A stretch of 64,000 nt of DNA from Bigelowiella natans CCMP2755. Taxonomy: Eukaryota > Cercozoa > Chlorarachniophyceae. Of this stretch, positions 37,237 through 48,301 are shown in pieces (within the stretch, counting starts at the first letter, position 1; each line of letters begins with the position of its first letter). Below the pieces are notes generated by a model that made no database searches, was not told where the DNA came from, and saw nothing but the letters and a program-made list of their open reading frames with translations. The position numbers and the translations under genes are program-made. The stretch lies in assembly GCA_000320545.1 (NCBI GenBank), contig ADNK01002342.1:17501-81500 (forward strand), given 5' to 3'.

Positions 37237-38670
37237 TCAGACTGCAGTACGGGGGGACCCGCGATCTCCGGCGTCGTTGGCGGGAGCATCAGTGCCGTCG
37301 TTGCTGCTCGCGAGATTGATGGCGAGGAACCCCGCAACCACCAAAATCGCAGCTCCGATCGAACTCACCGTTGGGAGGATGGCATTCAGGAAAAGATCTG
37401 AAATAATCGCCAGAGGTATGGTCAGGGACAAACCAATCGTCGCGACGGTTGGCGTTGTAAGGAGCACGCCGAGCGCCCATAGGTAGTCGGATACCACGTT
37501 GTCCAATATCCCTTTGGCCACGATGAGGCCGATCGTCTCAGCTGTCACACTATAGAGCGTCTCCACACCTGTGTAGTTTAGAGCTATGACAACAGGGGCT
37601 AACATAATCATGTTTATTAAACCCAGGAACCCGAAGAACAGTGGGAGGGACACAGCAGACTCGTCAGGGATTTTCCAGCGAATGCAAACCGTGTACACGC
37701 CGTACATGAAAGCTGAAAACATGCAGACAACATCGCCCCAGGCTGTCTCAGCTGCATTGCTTCTTGTGCTATCTCCAAATGTCGTCAGGACGTTGCCCCC
37801 CAAACAGAGGAGCACCCCCCCTACCTTCCACCAGCTGAAGCCCTCCCCCAGCACGCAGATGGAGAGAACAAATGTCCAGAGCGTCGACGTGTTCGAAATG
37901 ACCGTTGAGGAGGTAACAGAAGTCATAGCTAGTGACTCGTTGTAGGACCAATTGGCCAGAAACCACAAAGGACAAATCAGTGCGCTAGTCCGGGCAATCT
38001 CCACCTTGGTGTAAACTGAGGATGATACGGTTGAAGCTGCCCCGTCGCTGCTGCTTCTTGAGTTGCTGCCAGGGTCTGATTCCTCGCTTGTTCCCCCTAT
38101 CTCATTTACAGGCTTCATAGGCCGGCGGTGGCGTCGGCGTCGGTGATGGTGGTGGCCGCCGTTATAAGTCTGGTGCTTCTTATCTTTGAGTTTCTCTTCC
38201 ACGTCATCCTCTTCAAAATCACGCAGAGAATGCCCATTCTTCGAGTCGGGGGATCCACCAGTACCATTACGAATGTTTACATAGTCGAACACCGCGCTCA
38301 AGCCTGTGGGCACGTCGCTGACGTAGCCCATCCGCAACCCAACGTACCAAATGGGGAGGTTGATAGCGAAGAGGGAATTGCATAAATAGGTCAGAAAGAA
38401 CGGCCGCCGGAAGGACTCTTTCTCAAAGATAAACTGAACTAGTACGGATGCGCCTGCCCAAATCACAGCGACTGACACGATGCAGAGAACTCCCAAAGCC
38501 CATCGCTTCTCCGCTGTGCGAGGCTGCTGTCGGACCTCCACGAAGACGGTCTCCATGGTTTCCCCGGTGGTGCTTCTGCCTTCGTTGTTGTCCCTGATTT
38601 GCTCCTGCTGATTGTTCAAGCTTCTATTTGTTCTAATATCGATGGACCCTTGCTCCCTCTCTGCTCTCAT
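37237..38670 (-). CDS. SLC35F-type drug/metabolite-superfamily transporter, 477 aa, intronless
   Basis: Multi-pass carrier related to SLC35F5 and fungal vacuolar or Thi74-like proteins; substrate unknown. It is a single exon, unlike most neighbours. The N-terminus (about 60 residues) is hydrophilic, then come about ten hydrophobic segments: GVLCIVSVAVIWAGASVLVQ, FFLTYLCNSLFAINLPIWYV, and in the second EamA-like repeat VISNTSTLWTFVLSICVLGE, WWKVGGVLLCLGGNVLTTFG, GDVVCMFSAFMYGVYTVCIR, LPLFFGFLGLINMIMLAPVV, DYLWALGVLLTTPTVATIGL and SIGAAILVVAGFLAINLA. The motif WFLANWSYNESLAMTSVTSS is characteristic of the SLC35F group. A His/Arg-rich cytosolic-type loop (GGHHHHRRRRHRRP) and an acidic/Ser stretch separate TM2 and TM3, longer than usual. 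Confidence 0.9.
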   Translation of the reverse strand: MRAEREQGSIDIRTNRSLNNQQEQIRDNNEGRSTTGETMETVFVEVRQQPRTAEKRWALGVLCIVSVAVIWAGASVLVQFIFEKESFRRPFFLTYLCNSLFAINLPIWYVGLRMGYVSDVPTGLSAVFDYVNIRNGTGGSPDSKNGHSLRDFEEDDVEEKLKDKKHQTYNGGHHHHRRRRHRRPMKPVNEIGGTSEESDPGSNSRSSSDGAASTVSSSVYTKVEIARTSALICPLWFLANWSYNESLAMTSVTSSTVISNTSTLWTFVLSICVLGEGFSWWKVGGVLLCLGGNVLTTFGDSTRSNAAETAWGDVVCMFSAFMYGVYTVCIRWKIPDESAVSLPLFFGFLGLINMIMLAPVVIALNYTGVETLYSVTAETIGLIVAKGILDNVVSDYLWALGVLLTTPTVATIGLSLTIPLAIISDLFLNAILPTVSSIGAAILVVAGFLAINLASSNDGTDAPANDAGDRGSPRTAV

Positions 38671-39245
38671 CTAACGCCTCGTGGCGTAGAGGGGGGGACT
38701 TAACTCGAAAACCACCGCAGGTTACTGGCGGGCTTTTTAAGTCACATAATTATCCCAGAAATATCTATTTCGTTTCTTCCTGAGCCAATTCTGCTTGCAG
38801 ATTTTTGGGCGGCGACAACCCTGCGACGAAGGGTACTTCCGTTTATCTCCGTCGGGGCAGAACCTACACATTATTGACTGGAAAATTCCAGATATGTATC
38901 TCTTCCGTATGCGCATTTCTCCGCGGCCATGGAAGTTTTCTGTAAGTCGTAGGGGTACAGAGGTGCTGCTTTTCCCTCGAATTTAATATTGTAGCGCACA
39001 ACCCCAGAAATATCATGGTGATTCCCGCCCACATGAGCGGATCATTATTGTTAGTATTTTCGTACATGTGTTAATAAAATAGGCAGGATATATCTGAACT
39101 TACGACATAGATGATTTTGCCAATTCCCAAACTAACTAGAACCACTCGCCACACTGATCCGGCCCCCCCCCTACTCCGAAACAGAAGCCGAGAGGAGTGG
39201 TTGGGACTGCAGCTAGCTACCGCTTTCTTCACATCCGAAGCGAAA
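38671..39245. promoter_or_regulatory. Divergent intergenic region between SLC35F-type and IF-3 genes
   Basis: 575 bp between two genes transcribed outward; expected to carry both promoters. An open frame continues upstream of the IF-3 start to 39111, so a longer IF-3 N-terminus cannot be excluded. No specific motif stands out. Confidence 0.4.
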
Positions 39246-40265
39246 ATGTTCTTACGGTCTGGACTGCATTGCTCACGCCCACTTCGAGGTTCGTCGCGGT
39301 TGCAGCGGCTTCAAGTCGTCGCCGCAACCGCGAGATTACCAAGCTCTACTATAAGAAGGAATTCTCCATCGAGGTGGGAACCTGTGGACATGCGGTTTCT
39401 CTCCGTGCGTGGTAGCGGAAGAACAAATCGTTCGTTCGATTTCACGAAGGGCGGGAATGTCCATAGAGCAGGACCGGAGAAGAAGAAAAACAAGGCAATC
39501 ACCGCCAAAGAGGTCTTGCTGATCAACGAAGAGGGAAAGAACCTTGGCGTCGTGAGCCTTAGTAATGCGCTTTCTAACGCAAAGAGCGTTGGAGCGGATC
39601 TTGTTCAGGTGTCCCTCACCTTTCAAATCCCCTGATACTATCTATCCATACACCATCTGGGTAGTGTGTGTGTGTGTGTGTATTTGTGTGTGTGTGTGTT
39701 GAACGCGTATATACATATGTCTGAAGAAAAGGAACCTACCTCAGATGTCACTAAGCGTGCCCCCCGTCTGCAGGATCGTAAAGGAGGAAGAGGTGAAATA
39801 TTCTCAATGCCCCGCGAATTTTATGTCCTTGAAATCATATTTTTCGCGCTCCTGTCGCTATCGTTTCCTCATCTCTCCCCCCCTCTCCCTCTCTCCCAGG
39901 GCAAGAAGAGCAAGAAGGTGGACTCCAATGAAGTTCACAAACTAGAAAAACAGATGAAATCGCTCAAGATCTTCCGCTTAAGACCCCAGATAGAACGCCA
40001 CGACTTGGAAAACAAGATGAATCAGGCCTCGAAGCAGCTTAAAAAGGGCCATCCCGTCAAATTTATGATTCAAGGGGGTCATTCAGCTAACGAAAAATCA
40101 AAAAGGGAATTAATCAATAGTATCTACGAAGGGCTCGTCGCTACCGGAAATGGCCACACGTTGGACACGCTTACAACCTTATATACAAGGCCGTTCATTC
40201 TGCTCAGTCCTGTCGAGCTGTCAGCGACAACGGAAAGCAACGCAGCAAAGCAGAGCAATGAATGA
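39246..40265 (+). CDS. Mitochondrial-type translation initiation factor IF-3
   Basis: Organellar initiation factor that binds the small ribosomal subunit. Exons 39246-39608, 39745-39792 and 39900-40265 (stop), all phase 0, give 258 aa. ATG 39246 opens an Arg/Ser-rich presequence (MFLRSGLHCSRPLRGSSRLQ), supporting mitochondrial targeting; plastid cannot be excluded. The IF3-N domain covers ITAKEVLLINEEGKNLGVVS, ALSNAKSVGADLVQ and the second-exon PPVCRIVKEEE (the family's PPVCKI motif). The IF3-C domain covers MKSLKIFRLRPQIERHDLEN, KQLKKGHPVKFMIQGG and NEKSKRELINSIYEGL. The usual YGK(F/Y)xYE sequence after PPVC is replaced by KEEE and a short lysine linker, so the inter-domain helix appears shortened. 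An alternative donor further 3' in exon 2 is possible. Confidence 0.9.
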
Positions 40266-41158
40266 AGGGATTCCTATGAAATAGAAATCAAGGATTATAC
40301 TTAGTTGGTTGTGCCTCAATATTTGGTCACCATTCATACAACAGGGAAGATTCCAGCGCGACGGTAGCTAGCGTGCCAAGTATGTATACAATACATAGCA
40401 GATTCCTTATGTGAGACTCATATGATGAAATAATTACGCTTTTTCAATAGCCATCCTAATATAGCTGTGCAAAGTAACGACTACGTACAGCGCTAAGATT
40501 GTGATTGTCAGATTCTTTGTGTCTGATAGCTGGTAGAATTGAGCGAGCGTTGCTTGCCGTACATCATGTACCTCTGCCCCCGGCTACGCATCATAGATTA
40601 GTTGCTAAGCTCTTAACTAGTGAAAATAAAACCGCGCTAGTCTGGCTACGAAGATCCCGCTAAGCCAGTCCACATGCAGTAAGCTTAATGCCTGTGGCGG
40701 TGATTCAAACAACGTACAACTACATAGAGTGATGACAGACCGCTTGGGTGAAGCTATGCTGCTGCTACACTTGTTTATATTGCACAGGCAGACACATGCA
40801 GCACCTCAAAGAATCGAACAACACGTTGAAACATATTCCGTTAACAGTTCAATTTGGCCGAGCCGATGGCCACGGCAACACATATTTGCGATTTTTCTGA
40901 CAACTTACATATTTACACGACCCCTCTAAAACATATATCTTATACTTAAATAACGAATAATTTGATCTGGATCTTTCGCTTGCAGATAAGTTTTACACAC
41001 ATCTAGCCTCCCCCTAATATTCTTTACAGTTGCATCATCCATGCATCTAAGCAAAATGCTGTTACATCTCGCTGGATTCTCTTCGCATATTCTTTACAGA
41101 AAGAGCGTGCACCACTCACTCAAGGAGTGTAGATGTCTTCATCCTACATGCCTTGTCG
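40266..41158. other. Intergenic region with a dispersed repeat
   Basis: No coding exon seen. 40411-40515 is related to the repeat copy at 29931-30050 (shared words around TTTTTCAAT, CATCCT, TATAGCT, TGCA and the CAGCGCT block). Confidence 0.55.
40411..40515 (-). repeat. Dispersed repeat copy D
   Basis: Aligns over about 100 bp with copy A at 29931-30050, with substitutions throughout, and starts with GAGACTCAT, similar to the terminal GAGACGGAT motif of the hairpin element at 30083. It shows that the family is spread between genes rather than local. Confidence 0.55.
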
Positions 41159-42015
41159 CTATGCTGAGGAAGAAGAATATACGATTGGAAAGAGCTCACA
41201 TTCCATCTTCGCACCTGGTTGCAGTCCGCAGTCGTAGCCATTCTCGGCCCATTTGAAATGCATGGTTCCAGGCCGCGGATCGAACCTGTATCATCGTCGT
41301 CGGGATGGTTGTGAGCACAGAGGAGATGATGGCGACTCTATAGACTGAAAGTAGACGATTGGCATGTGCTTGTGCACTGTGGCATTCATTCGTGCGAAGT
41401 AGCTCGGAGAGGGGGGGAGGGGGGATAGGGGAAAGGGAGAAAAGGGGTGAACCGACGTGATATCATCACCCAACCAACGCGTCGCGTAGCCTCTACGCAT
41501 CGTTTTCAGATCCGTATTGCCAGTTGCCCCGTGAAGCGTCCAGCCATGGTGTACGACAATGTCGCCGGGCTCCTGGTGAATACCATCATCGGAGTCGTTC
41601 ATCGGATATATCGAGCGCACATAGTTTGAACGGGGGATGTGCAATGTGTACACGCGACCATGTCCCATCCGAGGAGCTCGTACTCGCCTCTATGAATGGC
41701 CTCCAGAGGGATCTGAGCAGCGTGGAAGAGTGCAAGGCGAGTTTACTTTTCGGCTGTGTGCATGTGTGCGCGCGCGCGCGCGCGCGTGTTTTCTTGTTAT
41801 GCTGTTGTCATTCGTCGCAGAAGGAATGCGAGGAACCTCTTCTTGATTCGGCGACTGAGCGTACCGCCCGTCATCAGAGTCCTCTCCCGAGAAATTTGTG
41901 ATCCTACACACGCAGCACACATACATTCAACCGATGTTATATAATGAAGGGTGCAGCTCGTGGGAAATGCAGGCACATGCAGACACGAATGCAGCATGCA
42001 TAAACATAGTTCTAC

Positions 42016-42058
<43 letters not shown>

Positions 42059-43567
42059 CACACACACTGTGGATGTGTGTGTATTAATATAATTCTTTAT
42101 GTCTGTGTACGCGTACGTGTGCGATAGCGCATACATGCACTTTTCTTTCTCTTCTTACAAGGCGGTAAATTGCATACTCTAACTTAGTCACACTTACTTA
42201 TGCAGCATTTTCCATCTATGCGAGCCTCGGACGTAGGTTACCATGTTCTCTCTCTTCACTTTGTCCAGCGCAAGCCAAATCTGAGCAAGAAACACTTTGC
42301 ATCTTGCTTCTTTACTCGCGGCTAACTCACTTCGCTGTTGCTAGTTTCCAGGGCGGAAATATATAAATATCGTTGATATGTTCCCCCCTCTTCTTCCAAT
42401 CAATCGACAACATGACGGACTACCGAGCAGATGTCGTTGCCTCGGATCTGCCAGTATGAATAGTCATTGTGCCACGGGGTGGGGGCAACAGTTCCGGGCT
42501 CCTTAACTAACAAATGATCATCTGGCAAACCAACGATGTAAACACAAACAACAACAACAACAACGAAACCAACGCACAATAAGCAAGCATCAATACAGTA
42601 CAATCTGGAATCTGTGAGTGTGGTAAGAGAGTAACGCATAGAGGGAGGGGGAAAGAGAGGAAGCTGATTTGGCAACACACAGAGAATATTCACGGATGTA
42701 GATCCCATGATCTGTGCCGCGATCTTGGCCACAGGCGAATTGAAGAGATATGCACGACATTCGTCATGTCGCCTCCACAAGAACTGGTCATCGTGAAATC
42801 TAAAGGATGCAGCAAGTAAATAAAGACGAGGAGTCTCACCCACACCATTTCCCACGATTTCGATCATCAAGTTATCACCACTATCGACATCTTTTCTCTG
42901 ATAAACGCCATCGTAACTAGACAATATTCACCTGCCTGCGGACCCAGCCGCAGCCGAGTGCTCGTCGCACAAAGGCCCAGGATTCTGCGGTGAACGATAA
43001 AATACCGTTTTTATTTATTCCAAATGAGATACGCACTGCCACCCCCCTCCACGCTCTCCCACTCTAACACTTCGACTTTTTATCGGGGCAGCACAGGACA
43101 TGAGGGAAAGCGGAACACTCGCCTCTGTCAGACATAAGCTTATCCCATTTAATTCTTGCCAGGTTTTGACGCCGACTTTGGAAAGGGAGTGACCAAAGCC
43201 AGAAACACGCCTGGCGTCATCATCTATCCCTAGCCTCTCCTCCCTTGGTGTGTACGGGGCAACGTGTGATGTGGGTTTAAAGAGGGAAGATAAAAGAAAA
43301 GCAACCTTCATATTTTTTTCGCATGCCTGCCTAAGCGACTCAACAAATTCCTCAGGGATCGCGTTTCGTATGCAGACTACGCCATCTTCCTCGAATTGTG
43401 ACTTTGCATGGGTGCTTACAGTGCTCAACGTCCTGTAGATAGCCACGCTCAAGATACGGGGAGAAAATGCACAATTTCATTCCAAACCTGCGATGCGGGT
43501 TGAGATCTTTCATGCGGCACAGCGCTCTCTTGGAGAAGAGGAGCAGGCGCCCAGCAGCTGCCGCCAT
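41159..43567 (-). CDS. Phytanoyl-CoA dioxygenase (PhyH) family Fe(II)/2-oxoglutarate oxygenase, 307 aa
   Basis: Exons: 43567-43488, 43432-43306, 42984-42932, 42799-42681, 42521-42424, 42280-42198, 41903-41837, 41712-41659, 41572-41457 and 41285-41159 (stop). Phases close exactly. Landmarks: FEEDGVVCIRNAIP near the N-terminus; NPGPLCDEHSAAAGSAGRF; DQFLWRRHDECRAYLF; MGSTSVNILYDHLLVKEPGT; iron ligands His-x-Asp in TPWHNDYSYWQIRG; IWLALDKVKRENMVTYVRGS; distal iron His in VVHHGWTLHGATGN; and the likely 2-oxoglutarate-binding Arg in MRRGYATRWLGDD. The closest family pattern is the bacterial/algal PhyH-like group; the substrate is unknown and need not be phytanoyl-CoA. The basic start MAAAAGRLLLFSKRALCRMK suggests organellar targeting. 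Confidence 0.92.
42018..42056. repeat. (TA)n microsatellite in a PhyH-gene intron
   Basis: About 19 TA units in the intron between exons 42198 and 41903. Confidence 0.9.
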
Positions 43568-44646
43568 TGAAAGGGAAAGGGGAAGGAAGAGGCCAGCTTT
43601 CGAAGTAGAGGGGATCACGGGTTGTTGTGAGGGGTGTTGTGGGATTCGAAGATTTTTTATGCGGCTTACTTGTATCAAAATGAATTAAAAAAAACGACAT
43701 GATTCAAGATTCGTGTTCATTCGACATCGCCAACGAGATTGTGCCACTCTAGGCTCAGCTGATCGTCTTTCGCTGGGCTTGGCGCCCTTCCAAGGTCATT
43801 CGTCTGAGTGCAGCGGCCGGTGCAGATCGCACTGATGCGATGATGATGTTGTGATGGTGCCACGGTGCATCATTGAATTCCAACATTGAGGATGCCATTG
43901 CATCCACTGCCAGGCTGTTGTGGACTGTGGCCTGTGCTGAGGCTGAACATGCACGTTTGAGACAGTTTGAGCTAGCGAGCAAGCACCGCTGCAACAATGT
44001 GCTGCTGCGGCACACGCTAGCACGACGCTGTTTGCTGGCGTGCACAACTGGTTTCCAGTTGCTGTCAATGGGGCACGTGATTTTCAGCGATCGATCACTG
44101 ACCACTTGCAACTGCAAAAATGCCAATGCCACGCTGCAGCGCAACAATGAATCGCGACAGCAACGGAGCCGTCAGCCACGCGCAGCACAGGTGTGTGGTT
44201 GGCTGAGAGGACCGTGTTTGAATTCAAACTTCTGCAACACGTCTGCATGCTGACATCATGGTTTTGGACCTCATCAAATCTTGTGTTTGTTCGGCTCGTA
44301 GAACTGGGCGACGGCAAGATGCCCGTCTAGAAGTTTGCAATCATCATGCGGTGTCAATCCCATCGAATGACGGCTTTCACGTGCATGTCTAGCATGTCTA
44401 GATGCATGACCAGATGGTCCACCTTGTTTTGTGGAATCCCGCTCTCCTACCTATAACCTAGCTAGGAATCCTGAATTCTTCTCGAGTACAAGTAAACATC
44501 CATTGAGTCCCTGGGGTGCATAAATCAATTTAGCCACAAGAAGAATTCAACATGATTTTCTGGCAGTCATCCAAATGCGTCCCGACTCATAATTATTTTG
44601 AAAAAACATTTCAACCAAGCCATTCATAGGAACGTGATGTTTTGAA
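43568..44646. other. Intergenic region, TGCA/CATG-rich
   Basis: No coding exon recognised. The block at about 43760-44420 is rich in GCA/TGC trinucleotides and CATG/TGCA words, like other gene-free blocks in the window; it is probably dispersed repeat DNA. Confidence 0.5.
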
Positions 44647-45725
44647 TTATATGTGTTCTAAAACAGCCTTGGCATCATTGTTCATCGTGACCCACCATGT
44701 CTGAGGCAAGGTAATCTCCGAGAGCTCAAACGCCTTTTCTAATCCAGGTATTTCATCTAGCGCAGCAACCGCCTCGATCTGACCAAAACATCATCATCAA
44801 CGAAAGTAGATTCAAAACAAAAATGACAAAGAACTTTCATGATACTCATTTCAACCCTAATTTAGCACACGCTATCACACTATGTATCTACGAGAATCGA
44901 AGAATACGTAATGACCGTCTTGGATTCGAGAATTTTCTCTCCTAAGGCTGCTGAGACACTTGCGGGAAAGCACAGGTTTGCCGTCCATATGACAGTCGCG
45001 TCAGAGAAGTCACGCTGCCGTAAATCACCCTGAAAAAGCTTCACCTTCGAGGAGGAACATCATTCTCGTCATCTCAAACGTCATGTCATCACACAACAAA
45101 TATTCGTGGTTACTATTACATCATCTTCGAGCGCCTTCTTTAATGGAAGGCTGTTGGTCTGGGCCGCGACTGCGCGTTGAAGTTCCGTTGCAGCGTCGCT
45201 GCGAGATTGAGAGAACTCAACGCCCTGACTTTTACTGGCATATCCTGCAGCTCGCATGTGTAGCACCATTTTGCCGGCGCCTGAACCTAGGTCCCAGAAC
45301 GAAGCCGTCGGCTTCCTGTCAAGTTGTAATATCTTTGCTAGCTTCTCGACGCCATCGCGTGTAATCTCGCCATATGTTCCTCCAGTGCAAGGAGGGGGGT
45401 ATCCGGTCAGAGGATTGAAACCAATTGAGGACAACTTGTCGTAGGTCCGGAAGGCCAAACTAGCATCCTTCGCCTCGGTCGTGTACCTGAAGATAAAATT
45501 TATTACTGAGCCAGCTTGATCCTTGAGTTAATCCCAAGCCGTCGGTTCTAAATCGACCGGCAGAGATATTCTCCCGATGAATTGTTACTACCCAGCCTTG
45601 GGCTTGTAGGAGTATATAAGGTCTAAAAATCTTTCAACATCCTCCTTGTTGTTCTCCGTTGTCTGTGCTGCCTCTGAAAGGCGGATCCCGAGCCCGGTCC
45701 CTGAAGCCAGTGCCCCGCGAAACAT
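44647..45725 (-). CDS. DOT1-like class I SAM-dependent methyltransferase, 261 aa
   Basis: Exons 45725-45592, 45486-45120, 45044-44892 and 44778-44647 (stop), phases consistent. Motif I, the SAM-binding loop, is ASFWDLGSGAGKMVLHMRAA. It is preceded by GGTYGEITRDGVEKLAKIL, comparable to the VYGE block before motif I in DOT1. Motif II is acidic (SQGVEFSQSR), followed by LFQGDLRQRDFSDATVIWTA then NLCFPASVS, in the place of the DOT1 GDF...VVFVNNxxF block. The C-terminus (ITLPQTWWVTMNNDAKAVLE) also fits this fold. It is far shorter than histone H3K79 methyltransferases and has no nucleosome-binding extension, so it may methylate another protein or RNA. The N-terminus MFRGALASGTGLGIRLS lacks acidic residues and could be a targeting peptide. 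Confidence 0.8.
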
Positions 45726-46335
45726 AACCCTTCTCGACCAGGCAATTCCTCTTTGTATTCATATCGGGAAGATAGATGTTGGCAGAAAACAAATGAATAG
45801 CACAGAATGGACTATATTTAGGCGGACGCAACAATGAAAAAGCCTAGATGGACCTTCTATCCGCTTGATCCGGCCTAGAGCGCGACTCAGCGTGCCGGCA
45901 TCTGACCGTCCTGGCCAGTCCTGGCCCCATCCCAACTGAAGCTTCAGCAATGGCCACAAACAGGAAAGGGATCCTCAGCATAGCCCCGTAGAAACGAGGG
46001 GTAGCCCTGGTCATCATGAGTTAGCCGTCGTCACCCCAGCGTCTCCGGGTACGTGTCGGCCATTCAGATCTACGACCGCTCTCGCTCATGAAAAGAGCTT
46101 AGAATTCAAACCCGAAAAAATCGAAAACGAAGCCATTTTCAAAACATTGTTGCTGGCTCTGGCCCACATTTTCTACTCCAGAAGCGTTCCTCGGAGTCGA
46201 CCGCTTCATACCAGAAAACACCATATATTTATTATCTAAATGCAGTCACAGAAGTAGAGCTTTATTTTAGGAAGTATTACCGAATTCACAGCACCCAACC
46301 ATCTACTGTACTATCAGCGCTTGGACTCCACTCCC
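45726..46335. other. Divergent intergenic region (methyltransferase / BUD22-like gene)
   Basis: 610 bp between outward-facing genes; probably carries both promoters. No exon or clear motif identified. Confidence 0.4.
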
Positions 46336-46751
46336 ATGGAGCAGACCCCGGATCCAGGGGGGGGCGGCATGAACAGGGGGGAATCTTCTCGGATTGGGGA
46401 GAAAAGGGGGAAAAAGAGGAGCCGTCCCGAAACTGGTCGAGTGTTGACATCTCGTTCTTTTGCTTAGACCTGTTTTGAAAGAGTTTGGTCGCTGAGCCCC
46501 TGCTTTTCCGCACCGTGTTTCAGACGAGCTGAGGGATGTTGAGAAGCGCGCGTTCGAGAGAGAGTGCAAAAAAGCCCTGAAAAAAGCGAAGGATTTCCAA
46601 ATCAGGAAGTTCCATAGGAAGAAGAAACGGAACGACGCCCCGCCTGAGAAAGTGGATGGGGATATCGAGGTCGCTGTTGCACAATATAATACATACCGTA
46701 TGAATATGTGATAAATATTTATGCATCAACTGATGACGATGGTGAATACTT

Positions 46752-46823
<72 letters not shown>

Positions 46824-46826
46824 AGC

Positions 46827-46871
<45 letters not shown>

Positions 46872-48301
46872 CTCTATTTGAATACTCTACACGCACTCTG
46901 ACACGTGTACACGCAGACGCAATTTTCTAATAAATTCTAGGAATGTTTACATGAATACATATTTTTTTTCACACCCACCGACCCGCTACCGATTTATTTT
47001 TCGCTGCTGCGCTTGCTTTCCAGATTCTAAAGAATATAACACCCGCCTCCTTGGTGGAAGCGGTCGCCGCGATAAGAGATGACGAAAAACCGAAGCTGGA
47101 ACGACGAGCTGGTGAAGAGCGGAGACATCAGCTGTCTTTTCTCCTCCTTAATTCTAATACCATCAAGAAGTTCGTCCAAGATTTTAACCTTAGGATGAAG
47201 CGGACGCGTCGCAAGCGTGAGAAACGGCAGAAAAAGAGGGACAAGATCGAGAAGGACAAGGAAGCGCAGCGGAAGGAGAAAGAGAAAGCAAAGAAGGCAG
47301 CAGCAGCTGGAGGCAATGCCGAATCATCTTCTTCCTCCAAGCGGGACAAGGCCAAAGCAGAGATGGACCGTAGCGTTCTAAAGGGGTTGCGTGTAGGACA
47401 ACGAATCCGAGGCATCGTTGACGGCTCTGAATCGTTTGGGGTCTTCGTCAAATTCGTCCACCGCAAGGCCGTTGTCAGCGCGCTGTGCCATATCTCCGAG
47501 CTCATAGCCGGTAAATTTGTCGCTGATCCAGCGAAGGAGTTCCCGGCGGGCACTTGGGTTAATGCGCACATCCTCCGCCTCGACCCCAAGAACAACCGTG
47601 TCAGCGTTAGCTTTAAGGGTCTCAACGAGGAGGTAGGGGGGGAGAACGACGGCGGAGGAGAGGAAAACGATGGAGCTGGTAAGAAGAGGAAACGCACGAG
47701 CAAGAGGAGACACGCTATCCAGTTACCGCAGCAGCAAGAAATGGAGGGAGAAGGACCATTGGAATCTGAGTTTGTATCCACTCTCAATAGTGGGAGCGAA
47801 AGCATGCGTAGAAACAACGGTCGCACAGCTGCTGCTGGGTCAATCGAAGAGAAAAAGCGCAACCAAAGCAAGGCAGTGATGAGTGTGCTCAAGAAATTCC
47901 AAGCTATTAAGTCGAAGAAAAATCGTCTTGGGCAGCGCGCTCGCCAACGGCTCAACGAAGAGCTTTACGGCGGAGCGAGAGGTGTTAAAAATGATGATGG
48001 CAGCGCCAACAGAGGTGAGAATCGTACGAAGGGACGGCAGGAGATCAAGAAAAACCTGAGGAAAAAGGAAACTGAGAGGACTGAAAGCAACGATAGCAAT
48101 CGTGGAGACGGGGAGCACTCGAGGAAGAAGCGACAAAAAACACAAAGTAATGCAAGCCGGAAAAAGGATGGTGGTGGAGAGGGAATGAGCAAACAGAAGG
48201 ATGAGGAAACCCCCTCTGACAATCTGCATCCTTCTTGGGCAGCCAAGCGGAAGCAGTCCCAGCCTGTGAAGTTCCAAGGGACAAGAATCACGTTTGATTG
48301 A
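46336..48301 (+). CDS. BUD22/SRFBP1-family ribosome biogenesis protein with internal S1 RNA-binding domain, 507 aa
   Basis: Exons 46336-46435, 46524-46669 and 47024-48301 (stop), phases consistent. The N-terminal BUD22 signature is RECKKALKKAKDFQIRKFHR followed by KKKRNDAPPEKVDGDIEILK and ITPASLVEAVAAI (residues about 40-95). The C-terminal signatures are KSKKNRLGQRARQRLNEELY (about residue 380) and the final LHPSWAAKRKQSQPVKFQGT then RITFD, which matches the terminal HPSWE...FQGKKIxFD box of BUD22/SRFBP1. Between them, residues about 199-285 form an S1/OB fold (GLRVGQRIRGIVDGSESFGV, ALCHISELIAG, HILRLDPKNNRVSVSFKGL). Long Lys/Arg/Glu coiled or disordered spacers suggest nucleolar localisation. 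BUD22 acts in 40S subunit maturation in yeast. I do not know of S1 domains in this family, so this architecture is unusual. Confidence 0.85.
46752..46870. repeat. Compound (CA)n(TA)n(TG)n and (GA)n microsatellites in BUD22-like intron 2
   Basis: A near-palindromic block of CA, then TA, then TG units (about 46752-46824) is followed by a GA run (about 46831-46870), all inside the 354-bp second intron. Confidence 0.9.

Noticed and set aside
42848-42906. Extension of a PhyH exon upstream of 42799 into an open frame
   Set aside because: The frame is open but breaks the family alignment; using the acceptor at 42799 with the exon ending at 42932 restores the expected sequence and phase.
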